Of a stretch of 6,557 bases of DNA, positions 1 to 5,914 are shown in pieces. Source of the stretch: an uncultured Ignavibacteriales bacterium (lineage in GTDB: Bacteria > Bacteroidota > Ignavibacteria > Ignavibacteriales > Ignavibacteriaceae); assembly GCA_903915485.1 (NCBI GenBank), contig CAIWTC010000165.1, forward strand, positions 1 through 6,557. The letters are read 5' to 3'. The notes under the pieces were generated by a model that was not told the DNA's origin, made no database searches, and worked only from the letters and a program-made list of their open reading frames with translations. Each line of letters opens with the position of its first letter. Position 1 is the first letter of the stretch. The position numbers were made by a program, and so were the translations under genes.

Positions 1-189
1 ACGAATTATGAATTAAGCGCAGACAGAGCAAATTCTGCACGGCGGGCATTATGCACGGGCGGTACCAAGGATCAGCAAATAAAGGAAATCCGCGGCTATG
101 CAGATAAAAAATTGAAAAACACAAAAGATCCGTATGATTTAGTAAATAGACGGATTAGTATTATAGTAAAATATCCGGGTGCAAAATGA
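1..189 (+). CDS. motB: Flagellar stator protein MotB, C-terminal fragment (OmpA-like domain)
   Basis: This is the 3' end of a gene that begins before the window; 62 codons in frame 1 are visible, ending in TGA. The fragment is the second half of an OmpA/MotB peptidoglycan-binding domain. It shows NYELSADRANSARR at residues 2-15 (the Asp and Arg here normally contact the peptide of peptidoglycan), GYADKKL at 38-44, and a DP..LVNRRISIIV end at 49-62. In the family, the NxELSxDRA and NRRISIIV pattern is typical of MotB rather than of general outer-membrane OmpA proteins. MotB anchors the MotA/MotB ion-driven stator to the cell wall around the flagellar rotor. The stop codon overlaps the ATG of the next gene (ATGA), so the receiver downstream is probably translated in coupling with it. 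Another OmpA-family lipoprotein cannot be excluded because the N-terminal membrane segment lies outside the window. Confidence 0.8.
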   Translation, partial: TNYELSADRANSARRALCTGGTKDQQIKEIRGYADKKLKNTKDPYDLVNRRISIIVKYPGAK

Positions 190-581
190 GTGATTTTATT
201 TTGATTATGGAAGATGATCCTTTTACACAACAGTTCTATTCGTATCTATTCAGGAGAACAGCCTTTGAAATAAAAGTGACTGATAACGGAGATGAATTTT
301 TTCAGGCTTTGAGTGAGAGAGAAGTGGCGTTGGTGATTCTTGATATCAACTTAAAAAATACTTATCTTAATGATGAGAAAGTGGATGGAGTTTTAATTTC
401 GCAGATGGTTAAGAATAATGAGGAACATGCTAATATTCCTGTTCTGCTAGTAACTGCTTATCAAAACAAAGTGAATGGCCGGGATTTACTTTTGGAAAGC
501 AAAGCAGATGATTACATTCTTAAGCCGATAACCGACTTTAATGAATTACTTAATAAAATCACAAAATTGGTGACAGTTTAA
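186..581 (+). CDS. Stand-alone CheY-like response regulator receiver
   Basis: This 131-residue protein is a single receiver domain with no output domain. The acidic pocket is Glu9-Asp10-Asp11, the phospho-acceptor is Asp53 in VILDINL, the switch residue is Thr90 (LLVTA), and the conserved Lys is Lys113 followed by Pro (LKP). All catalytic positions are therefore present. The loop after Asp53 is several residues longer than in classic CheY: INLKNTYLNDEKVDG at 54-68, where a short MPxMDG is usual. The ATG overlaps the stop of the motB-like gene, and its own TAA shares one base with the next ATG, so three genes are translationally linked. No Shine-Dalgarno sequence is evident, in keeping with coupling. 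As a single-domain receiver beside a stator gene it could bind the flagellar switch like CheY or act as an intermediate in a phosphorelay. The sequence alone does not decide which, so no symbol is given. Confidence 0.9.
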   Translation: MSDFILIMEDDPFTQQFYSYLFRRTAFEIKVTDNGDEFFQALSEREVALVILDINLKNTYLNDEKVDGVLISQMVKNNEEHANIPVLLVTAYQNKVNGRDLLLESKADDYILKPITDFNELLNKITKLVTV

Positions 582-1234
582 TGGACCGCGATAAAATACT
601 TGTCGTCGAAGATGACGGCGATACTAGATATATATTAGAACGCTCTCTAACCAAAAATAATTTCGAGGTTATGACTGCGCTTAATGGAAATGATGCATTA
701 AAAAAAATAGACGGGTTCGAACCTAAAGTAATTATTGCAGACTGGACAATGCCTCAAATGGATGGTATTCAGTTATGTAACGAAGTGAAAAAAGATGAAA
801 AGAATAAGTTGATATATTTTATTCTGCTCACGGCACGGTCATCGCTGAAAGACAGAGTTATGGGTCTTGATGTAGGTGCGGATGACTTTTTGGTCAAACC
901 GATAGAGAACCAGGAATTATTTGCAAGAATTCGTTCAGGAGTAAGAATATATAACCTCCAAAGAGAATTACGCGATATTGAATATAACAAAGCAATTATA
1001 GATTTAGCTTGCGGCATCGGACATCAGATAAATAATCCGCTCACAAGCTTAATAGCAACGATACAAAATCTTGAGATGGAGCTTAATTCAAAAGGGCAAA
1101 ATGATTATGCCGAAGACTTTCAAATATTAGAAGAGGCGATTAAGAGAATAAAGCATTCCGTTGAAGCACTGCAGAAAATTCAGAGCCCGGAAATCGTTGA
1201 CTATATCGACGATAAGAGAATGCTTAAGTTTTAA
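581..1234 (+). CDS. Response regulator with C-terminal HisKA-like (DHp) domain lacking an ATPase
   Basis: This 217-residue protein starts with a canonical receiver (about 4-122): acidic residues Glu10-Asp11-Asp12, phospho-acceptor Asp54 in ADWTMPQMDG, Thr84 (LLTA) and Lys106-Pro107. A helical linker (about 123-138) leads to a dimerisation/histidine-phosphotransfer-like segment (about 139-203). Its H-box is GIGHQINNPLTSL at 145-157, with His148 as the candidate phospho-acceptor, followed by a second charged helix. The chain ends about 15 residues after that helix, so the N, G1 and G2 boxes of a kinase ATPase domain are absent. Gln149 replaces the Glu that normally follows the His and acts as the base in autophosphorylation. 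The protein is therefore probably not a kinase by itself. It may be a receiver-controlled phosphotransferase, comparable in principle to Spo0B or ChpT, or a dimerising partner of the kinase at 1910-3790. The ATG overlaps the preceding stop by one base (TAATG). Confidence 0.87.
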   Translation: MDRDKILVVEDDGDTRYILERSLTKNNFEVMTALNGNDALKKIDGFEPKVIIADWTMPQMDGIQLCNEVKKDEKNKLIYFILLTARSSLKDRVMGLDVGADDFLVKPIENQELFARIRSGVRIYNLQRELRDIEYNKAIIDLACGIGHQINNPLTSLIATIQNLEMELNSKGQNDYAEDFQILEEAIKRIKHSVEALQKIQSPEIVDYIDDKRMLKF

Positions 1235-1262
1235 ATGCAAAATTACTTGAAGGCGAATACTT

Positions 1263-1913
1263 ATGCTAGAGCGAATAGTTAATGTCGATTCAAATTTTGA
1301 CTTTAAGAGACAACAGAAAAAATCACCGCATTTTGATAAAGCCTTTTTATCAGCAACAGAAATAAAAGGTGCTTCAGCAGATTCGGCAAATTTTTCTGCC
1401 GCGGCAGTATTCCTTCAAAGGATTCATTGGCGACTCTTGAAGTTTAAGCTTTTTAATTCTGAAAAGGTTGCATTAAGTTTTGTTGTAGATAATATTGAGT
1501 TTGAAACTGAGCTTGAGTTTTCTGCGCAAAGCACCGGAAGACAAAAGTTTTGCGTGTACGATTATTTTTTTGAAGAAGGGAAGAGACTGCGCTGCGGTAC
1601 AAATTATTCGTTAGTGCGTAAAAGCACTCATGAAGTTGCAGAGTATAGTTCTCTTAGTTTAGACAATACCAAAATATATTTCGACCGGGCAGTAAACGAT
1701 AGTGTTCATCAGGATACTCCGTTTTCAACTATTCCGGAAATTAGTTGGTATGAAGGAATTTTGTCAGGACTTGAAATTGAGTTCGATAATATTTATACAG
1801 GGGCATTAATTTTTGTTGAGAAAGTATTAAATGAGATTACTCATCAGGTTCCTTCTGCAAGAAAACTTCCTGCAGAAATAGAACTGGAACGATTTACCAT
1901 GATAGATTTGTGA
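1263..1913 (+). CDS. Hypothetical protein within the two-component operon
   Basis: This 216-residue protein belongs to no family I can recognise. The ATG is the only upstream start available, since an in-frame TGA lies at 1248-1250. GAAGG at 1249-1253, nine bases before the ATG, is the best Shine-Dalgarno-like signal in the operon. There is no signal peptide or membrane segment, so the protein is probably cytoplasmic. A basic N-terminus (about 14-26) is followed by a helix-like stretch (about 41-58, SANFSAAAVFLQRIHWRL) and then alternating hydrophobic/charged stretches (about 59-142) that look like beta strands, with Cys97 and Cys111. A mixed C-terminal region follows. No kinase N, G1 or G2 box is visible, so it is not simply the missing ATPase domain of the preceding gene. 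Its stop overlaps the GTG of the kinase (GTGA), so it is almost certainly co-translated with it and probably serves the same pathway. Confidence 0.75.
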   Translation: MLERIVNVDSNFDFKRQQKKSPHFDKAFLSATEIKGASADSANFSAAAVFLQRIHWRLLKFKLFNSEKVALSFVVDNIEFETELEFSAQSTGRQKFCVYDYFFEEGKRLRCGTNYSLVRKSTHEVAEYSSLSLDNTKIYFDRAVNDSVHQDTPFSTIPEISWYEGILSGLEIEFDNIYTGALIFVEKVLNEITHQVPSARKLPAEIELERFTMIDL

Positions 1914-3790
1914 AAGAACCAACACCGAGCATGAAATTGAAAGCGGCCAGAACTTTTCAATCGATTGATGAATTTAAGTCATTGCAGGAATTACCCGGAA
2001 GCAGACCGTTAGCGGTTGTTGACAATACCGGGACTATTTCTTATTTGACAAATTCATTCTCTGACCGGTTCGGTTTATCAGAAGGGAAGATGATATCTGA
2101 ACTTTATTCTGAGCCTCAGTTAAGCAGTTTTGTTTCCGGGTTGTTAAAGAGCAAGTACAGAGCCATCCAAATAGATATCATGGCGGGTAGTGATATTCAG
2201 TCAGATTTAGGAAGTTACCTTGTCGACCTTGAGAGAATTTTTATCGGGGAAAATGAAGTACTGCTGTTACTGTTCACTTCGTCTGATGAGCGGAAGATAT
2301 TTGAAAACAGAATTAATACACTCCACAATGCTTTAGACTCAGGAAATATTCCTGTTATCATTACAGATAAAAAAGGATTCATAACATATTCTACGCGTTC
2401 TTTCGAGCAGATTGTCGGGCGCGATTTAGATGAACTTTACCACACATTCCTTCCGCAAGTTTTGGAAGAACTTGTACCTGAAGAAGATTTTTATCTTTTG
2501 AGTGAGGCGCTTGATAAACGCCTTCCCTGGAAAAGCACAATTTCGGGTACTGATGCAAATGATAATCTTTGGTATCAGGAACTCCAACTCACTCCGGTGA
2601 TGCAGGAAATGAAAGAGCTTAATCATTTCATTATAACTGCACATGATATAACTCAGCACATTCATAAGAACTCACTTGTCCGGCAGTCCGAAGAGAGACA
2701 ACGGTCAATCATCAATAACATTTCCGATATGCTGCTTATTATAAAAAGCTGGGGCAAGGAACTGCTGATTGATAATGCAAATGATAATTTCCTTGAGTTT
2801 ATCGGCATCACAAAACAGGCCGTGATAGGAACTCAGGTTGAATCGATTCTGCAACCTGACCTTTATCAATTAGTAATGGAAGCAATGCCTCAGTTAGAAC
2901 AACCCGGAGTAAATCAACTTAAACTTCCGTACCGGGATACGATTAGGGAAAAGCAATTCATTGTAAAGTTTACATACACTGATGATATTCCCGAGGGAAT
3001 AAGATATTACATTGTTGGGTTGGCGGATGTTACTGAGCAAACAGAGTATCAAGAGAGACTAAAACGAGCCTATGAAAAAGAGACTCAGTTAAATAAGTTG
3101 AAGTCAGCGTTCCTGGCAAATATGTCTCATGAAATCCGTACACCTTCTATGGCGATTATTGGTTACGCGAATTTGCTCTGCGATGATATAACGAGCGGAT
3201 GTTATGATTCGGTTACTGAAATGACAACTTACATGAAGGATGGAATCAAAAGACTGCTTAAACTTATCGACAATATTGTTGAAGTGTCTATGATAGAATC
3301 GGAAGACTATAACTTTCAGTTTGGTATGTATGACTTTAATTTTCTGGTTGAAAACTCGTTTCAGGAATTGCTTACTCTTGCTATGGACAAATCAATTTCA
3401 ATAAAAGTGGATTTTGATGATGAGATGGGTGAAATTGAAACGGATGAAACTAAAGTAAAGAAGATTATTGAAGCGGTTGTTGATAATGCGATAAAATACA
3501 ATGTTCAGAACGGTAAAGTGATAATTAAAACGCTCCGTTCAGCAGAAACAGTTACAGTTTATGTCTCAGACACAGGCCGCGGAATTGATGAGAAGAAAAT
3601 CGACAGGATACTTGAACCATTTGTGCAGGAAACTGATGAAGGTCACAAGCGCAGGTACGAAGGCGCTGGGTTGGGTTTGACTATCGCCTACCGTTTAACC
3701 AAGGCGCTTAAGGGAGAATTGAAGGTAAAAAGCAAGCCGGGTGAAGGGGTGACTGTTATAATTAAATTTCCGGTTAGGCAGGTTGTTTAA
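1910..3790 (+). CDS. Soluble three-PAS sensor histidine kinase
   Basis: This 626-residue protein has no membrane segment and should sense a cytoplasmic signal. Three PAS-like domains can be placed at about 33-125, 138-248 and 265-378. The second and third end in the usual AHDITQ and LADVTEQ motifs, and linker helices separate the domains. The HisKA domain (about 395-462) carries the H-box FLANMSHEIRTP, with phospho-acceptor His407, the Glu408 base and Thr411. The ATPase domain follows: N box with Glu521, Asn525-adjacent Asn526 and Lys529; G1 box DTGRGID at 554-560; ILEPF at 567-571; and G2 box GAGLGL at 585-590. All catalytic elements look intact. The GTG start overlaps the preceding stop; an in-frame ATG seven codons later (1931) is the alternative. 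There is no receiver on the chain, so phosphate should go to one or both receivers encoded upstream in the same operon. No heme- or flavin-binding signature is evident in the PAS domains. Confidence 0.93.
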   Translation: MKEPTPSMKLKAARTFQSIDEFKSLQELPGSRPLAVVDNTGTISYLTNSFSDRFGLSEGKMISELYSEPQLSSFVSGLLKSKYRAIQIDIMAGSDIQSDLGSYLVDLERIFIGENEVLLLLFTSSDERKIFENRINTLHNALDSGNIPVIITDKKGFITYSTRSFEQIVGRDLDELYHTFLPQVLEELVPEEDFYLLSEALDKRLPWKSTISGTDANDNLWYQELQLTPVMQEMKELNHFIITAHDITQHIHKNSLVRQSEERQRSIINNISDMLLIIKSWGKELLIDNANDNFLEFIGITKQAVIGTQVESILQPDLYQLVMEAMPQLEQPGVNQLKLPYRDTIREKQFIVKFTYTDDIPEGIRYYIVGLADVTEQTEYQERLKRAYEKETQLNKLKSAFLANMSHEIRTPSMAIIGYANLLCDDITSGCYDSVTEMTTYMKDGIKRLLKLIDNIVEVSMIESEDYNFQFGMYDFNFLVENSFQELLTLAMDKSISIKVDFDDEMGEIETDETKVKKIIEAVVDNAIKYNVQNGKVIIKTLRSAETVTVYVSDTGRGIDEKKIDRILEPFVQETDEGHKRRYEGAGLGLTIAYRLTKALKGELKVKSKPGEGVTVIIKFPVRQVV

Positions 3791-3883
3791 CTTCGGGCAG
3801 CAGCCATTTATTTTACTGTCGAGACCAAATTACGGGGAGTATTTTAACCATGATTATCAATTTTAATTTTTTTAACCCACCCA

Positions 3884-3897
3884 AATAAAATTTTATT
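3884..3897. repeat. 14-base perfect AT palindrome in the kinase-Lrp gap
   Basis: AATAAAATTTTATT is its own reverse complement. It lies in the 172-base gap between the kinase and the Lrp-type gene, 65 bases before the regulator's start. It could be part of a bent, AT-rich regulator-binding region. In sequence this AT-rich, such a palindrome may also be chance. No convincing GC-rich terminator was found after the kinase in the same gap. Confidence 0.35.
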
Positions 3898-3920
3898 ATT
3901 AAACATAATTCTTATATATT

Positions 3921-3949
3921 TAGTTAAAGTATTAATAAATTCTTAACTA
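3921..3949. promoter_or_regulatory. Inverted repeat upstream of the Lrp-type gene, candidate operator
   Basis: TAGTTAA (3921-3927) and TTAACTA (3943-3949) form a perfect 7-base inverted repeat with a 15-base AT-rich spacer, ending 13 bases before the ATG. The half-site centres lie about 22 bases apart, or two helical turns, which suits a dimeric helix-turn-helix protein. Lrp/AsnC regulators commonly bind AT-rich sites in their own upstream region and regulate themselves, so autoregulation is a reasonable inference. No clear -35/-10 pair could be chosen in this very AT-rich stretch. Confidence 0.4.
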
Positions 3950-3962
3950 TTAAGGCACATAA

Positions 3963-4409
3963 ATGTTAGATGACTTAGATATTAAAATTCTGAATATTCT
4001 TCAAGGCAAAGGAAGAATGAAGAGAAATCAACTCGCAGAGCATGTAGGACTTTCGATACCTTCAGTCAGCGAGAGGCTAAATAAGCTTGAAGAGCGCGGA
4101 GTAATCGAAGGCTATTTTGCTAAAATCAACAAAAAGATTTTCGGTTATGATATAATGGCATTCATAACGGTAATTTCAGAATCATCAAAGCATTACAAGG
4201 GAATGATTGACCACGCGAAGAAAAATGCAAGCATTTTGGAGTGTCATTCAATCCTCGGCGACGGTTCGCACTTGCTTAAAGCGGTCGTAAAGAATACCGA
4301 ATCACTTGAAAAGCTGCTCTCAGAAATCCAATCATGGCCCGGAGTTCTCTCCACCCAGACAAATTTTGTGCTTTCCTCACATAAAGAGACTTCTGTTATT
4401 GAGTTGTGA
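3963..4409 (+). CDS. Lrp/AsnC family transcriptional regulator
   Basis: This 148-residue protein has the length and two-part layout of the Lrp/AsnC family. The N-terminal winged helix-turn-helix (about 1-55) begins LDDLDIKILNILQ and contains the recognition region QLAEHVGLSIPSVSERLNKL (23-42) and the wing-leading ERGVIEGY (44-51). A hinge at about 55-63 leads to a RAM ligand-binding/oligomerisation domain (about 64-140). In it, ILGDGSHLLKAVVKN (97-111) matches the family's GDYDYLL-type ligand-pocket segment, with Ser-His in place of the usual Tyr/Asp-Tyr pair. Such proteins form dimers to octamers and often respond to amino acids, but the effector cannot be read from the sequence. AAGG at 3952-3955, seven bases before the ATG, is a weak ribosome site. 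The gene is apparently monocistronic: a terminator follows it, and neither neighbour is an amino-acid gene, so its target is unclear. Confidence 0.93.
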   Translation: MLDDLDIKILNILQGKGRMKRNQLAEHVGLSIPSVSERLNKLEERGVIEGYFAKINKKIFGYDIMAFITVISESSKHYKGMIDHAKKNASILECHSILGDGSHLLKAVVKNTESLEKLLSEIQSWPGVLSTQTNFVLSSHKETSVIEL

Positions 4410-4411
4410 AG

Positions 4412-4427
4412 TGACCTGTTAAGGTCA
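4412..4427. repeat. Small perfect hairpin after the Lrp-type stop codon
   Basis: TGACCT (4412-4417), spacer GTTA, and AGGTCA (4422-4427) form a perfect 6-base inverted repeat three bases beyond the stop codon. No T-run follows on either strand, so it is not an intrinsic terminator by itself. It may protect the mRNA 3' end or be a protein-binding site. Confidence 0.4.
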
Positions 4428-4445
4428 AAATAAAAATATTAAGAC

Positions 4446-4474
4446 AAGGCTGACTTTTGGGTTGGCCTTTTTTT
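4446..4474 (+). terminator. Intrinsic terminator of the Lrp-type gene
   Basis: AAGGCTGAC (4446-4454) pairs with GTTGGCCTT (4461-4469) as a nine-pair stem with two G-T wobbles and a six-base loop (TTTTGG). The stem runs directly into a tract of seven T residues (4468-4474). This is a standard rho-independent terminator for + strand transcription. It lies 36 bases beyond the Lrp-type stop and separates that gene from the SPFH module. Confidence 0.82.
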
Positions 4475-4573
4475 GTTATGGGGGGAAGCTTATGCGATTA
4501 ACAAAAAAATATTGTTTGTGGTGATAAAAGTAAATAGTCTCTTATAAATTTCGATAATTATTTTTCAAAAGGC

Positions 4574-4602
4574 TTGACTCTTAGAAAGTAAGTTTCTATA
4601 TT
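4574..4602 (+). promoter_or_regulatory. Sigma-70-type promoter for the SPFH/membrane-protein pair
   Basis: TTGACT (4574-4579) and TATATT (4597-4602) lie 17 bases apart, each one base from the housekeeping consensus at the ideal spacing. Transcription would start near 4609 and give a leader of about 44 bases before the ATG at 4653. The site follows the terminator and precedes the SPFH gene, so position supports it as well. The form is the general bacterial one and not the Bacteroidota-specific TAnnTTTG -7 element. Confidence 0.65.
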
Positions 4603-4638
4603 GATTATAGATTGGTTGTTTTATAGTAAAAATTTATC

Positions 4639-4652
4639 AACAAAAGGTTGTT
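4639..4652 (+). promoter_or_regulatory. Ribosome-binding site in the loop of a small hairpin
   Basis: AACAA (4639-4643) and TTGTT (4648-4652) are perfect inverted repeats around AAGG (4644-4647), and the second arm abuts the ATG at 4653. The AAGG core is the only Shine-Dalgarno-like sequence for the SPFH gene. With four A-U pairs and one C-G pair the stem is weak, so any effect on initiation would be modest. It fixes the chosen start at 4653. Confidence 0.4.
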
Positions 4653-5909
4653 ATGGCGATTATTGATGTTGTTAGTTGGGATCCTGGAAGTGAATCAATT
4701 TATGCATGGAAGTATCCACATAAAAATTTAAGTACATATACCCAACTAATTGTTTCTGAATCTCAAGAAGCTGTTCTCTTCTCTAAGGGTCAAATTATAG
4801 GCAAATTTGGACCCGGCAAACATACTTTAAATACAGAAAACTTACCCATACTAAGAAATTTTTTTGGAATTCCCTTTGGTGGAAAAAATCCATTTACTGC
4901 AGAAGTTTGGTTTGTAAATAAACTACTCCCACTAAATATAGACTGGTCTACAGATGGGATGATGCTTCATGACCCCGACTATCAAACTATGGTGCCGCTA
5001 ACCTCTTCGGGTCGATACGGATTAAAGGTTATAGATGCAGAGCGATTTCTTATTAAACTTGTTGGAACTGCGGATAGTTTTACTTCAAAGCAGCTTACAG
5101 ATCATTTTTGGGGTGCATTAGTTTCAAAAACAAAAACCATGCTTCTTCAATTTATGCAATCACAGAAAATAGGTATAAAAAGTGTTTCTGCATATCTTGA
5201 TATGTTATCTGAAAATCTAAAATTAACAATGAGAACTTTTTGGGAGGATTTTGGGTTTGAGTTAGTTGGATTTTACCTTACCACAGTAGAGGTTGACACA
5301 AATACTGATGCCGGACGACGGATAATGGATGCCATGTCAAGACAAAGTGCCCAAGCCATAGGTGGCTATACTTGGCAACAATCTCAAGTATTTGAGACTG
5401 CGGACAAAGCAATTGGATCGATGGATGGCGGCGGTTCAGGTAGTCAAGGTGGTCTTTTAGGGGCAGTAATAGCTAGTTCTATGATGGGTAATTTGGCTGG
5501 TTCTGGACTTATGCAGTCACAACCAACACAAGGGAACAATGCTGTAACTGTCGGGGCTGCTTCGATGGCAAGCAATATTCAAGTAAAGGAAGTTTTTTGT
5601 TCTAATTGTGCGAAAAAGTATTCTAATAGTATGAAGTTTTGTCCTTTCTGTGGTGATCCATACTTGCCTTGTCCAAAATGTGGTTCAGATAATGATAAAA
5701 ATGCAAAGCGTTGTGTTAGTTGTGGAAATCAGATGAGCCAGGGTGCTGAAGCACAGTGTGATGGATGTCATGCGGGCATTCCTTCAGGTGCTGCATTTTG
5801 TCCTAGCTGTGGAAAACCCGCTTCTGCTCCCGACAATAAGTGTAAGCGATGCGGATGTATGTTGAATAAAAGTCCTTTTTGTCCTCAATGTGGTCTAAAA
5901 AATGAATAA
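4653..5909 (+). CDS. SPFH-domain protein with four C-terminal zinc ribbons (YdjI/COG4260 type)
   Basis: This 418-residue protein opens with the distinctive N-terminus of the YdjI-type SPFH family. WKYPHKNLSTYTQLIVSESQ (19-38) leads to FGPGKHTLNTENLP (52-65) and GIPFGGKNPF.AEVWFVN (72-89). The SPFH region spans about 28-215, followed by a helical stretch to about 252. A Gly/Ser/Met-rich segment (254-300) with a hydrophobic patch (267-287) joins this to the tail. The tail has eight CxxC knuckles, which pair as four zinc ribbons: Cys316/319/330/333, 340/343/354/357, 369/372/383/386 and 397/400/410/413. There is no N-terminal membrane anchor, unlike stomatins. SPFH proteins form scaffolds on membranes, and the B. 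subtilis relative YdjI is linked to the PspA envelope-stress system. No PspA-like gene lies in the window. The gene has its own promoter and is followed after five bases by a membrane protein gene, a likely partner. Confidence 0.9.
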   Translation: MAIIDVVSWDPGSESIYAWKYPHKNLSTYTQLIVSESQEAVLFSKGQIIGKFGPGKHTLNTENLPILRNFFGIPFGGKNPFTAEVWFVNKLLPLNIDWSTDGMMLHDPDYQTMVPLTSSGRYGLKVIDAERFLIKLVGTADSFTSKQLTDHFWGALVSKTKTMLLQFMQSQKIGIKSVSAYLDMLSENLKLTMRTFWEDFGFELVGFYLTTVEVDTNTDAGRRIMDAMSRQSAQAIGGYTWQQSQVFETADKAIGSMDGGGSGSQGGLLGAVIASSMMGNLAGSGLMQSQPTQGNNAVTVGAASMASNIQVKEVFCSNCAKKYSNSMKFCPFCGDPYLPCPKCGSDNDKNAKRCVSCGNQMSQGAEAQCDGCHAGIPSGAAFCPSCGKPASAPDNKCKRCGCMLNKSPFCPQCGLKNE

Positions 5910-5914
5910 ATGAC

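Noticed and set aside
769..1017. Minus-strand open frame of 82 codons inside the receiver-DHp gene
   Set aside because: It lies wholly within a well-supported + strand gene, has no recognisable domain or ribosome site, and its composition is that expected of an antisense shadow.
1235..1282. Short frame of 15 codons beginning at the ATG next to the receiver-DHp stop (TAAATG) and overlapping the start of the 216-residue gene
   Set aside because: It is too short to judge, has no ribosome site of its own, and the peptide has no feature. It could be a coupling leader, but chance is as likely.
1200..1300. Frameshift that would have separated a kinase ATPase domain from the DHp protein
   Set aside because: The downstream frame codes for a protein with its own ribosome site and shows no N, G1 or G2 box, so there is no sign of a broken ATPase domain to rejoin.
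2426..2665. Minus-strand open frame of 79 codons inside the PAS kinase
   Set aside because: It is antisense to a conserved PAS region, shows no domain, and has no start signal.
3765..3800. Possible terminator hairpin at the end of the PAS kinase gene
   Set aside because: The only pairing (CCGGTTA with TAACTTCGG) needs a bulge and an eleven-base loop and has no following T-run.
3900..3962. Sigma-70 promoter for the Lrp-type gene
   Set aside because: Many TATAAT-like strings occur in this AT-rich stretch, but none has a convincing -35 partner at proper spacing that leaves room for a leader, so no pair could be chosen honestly.
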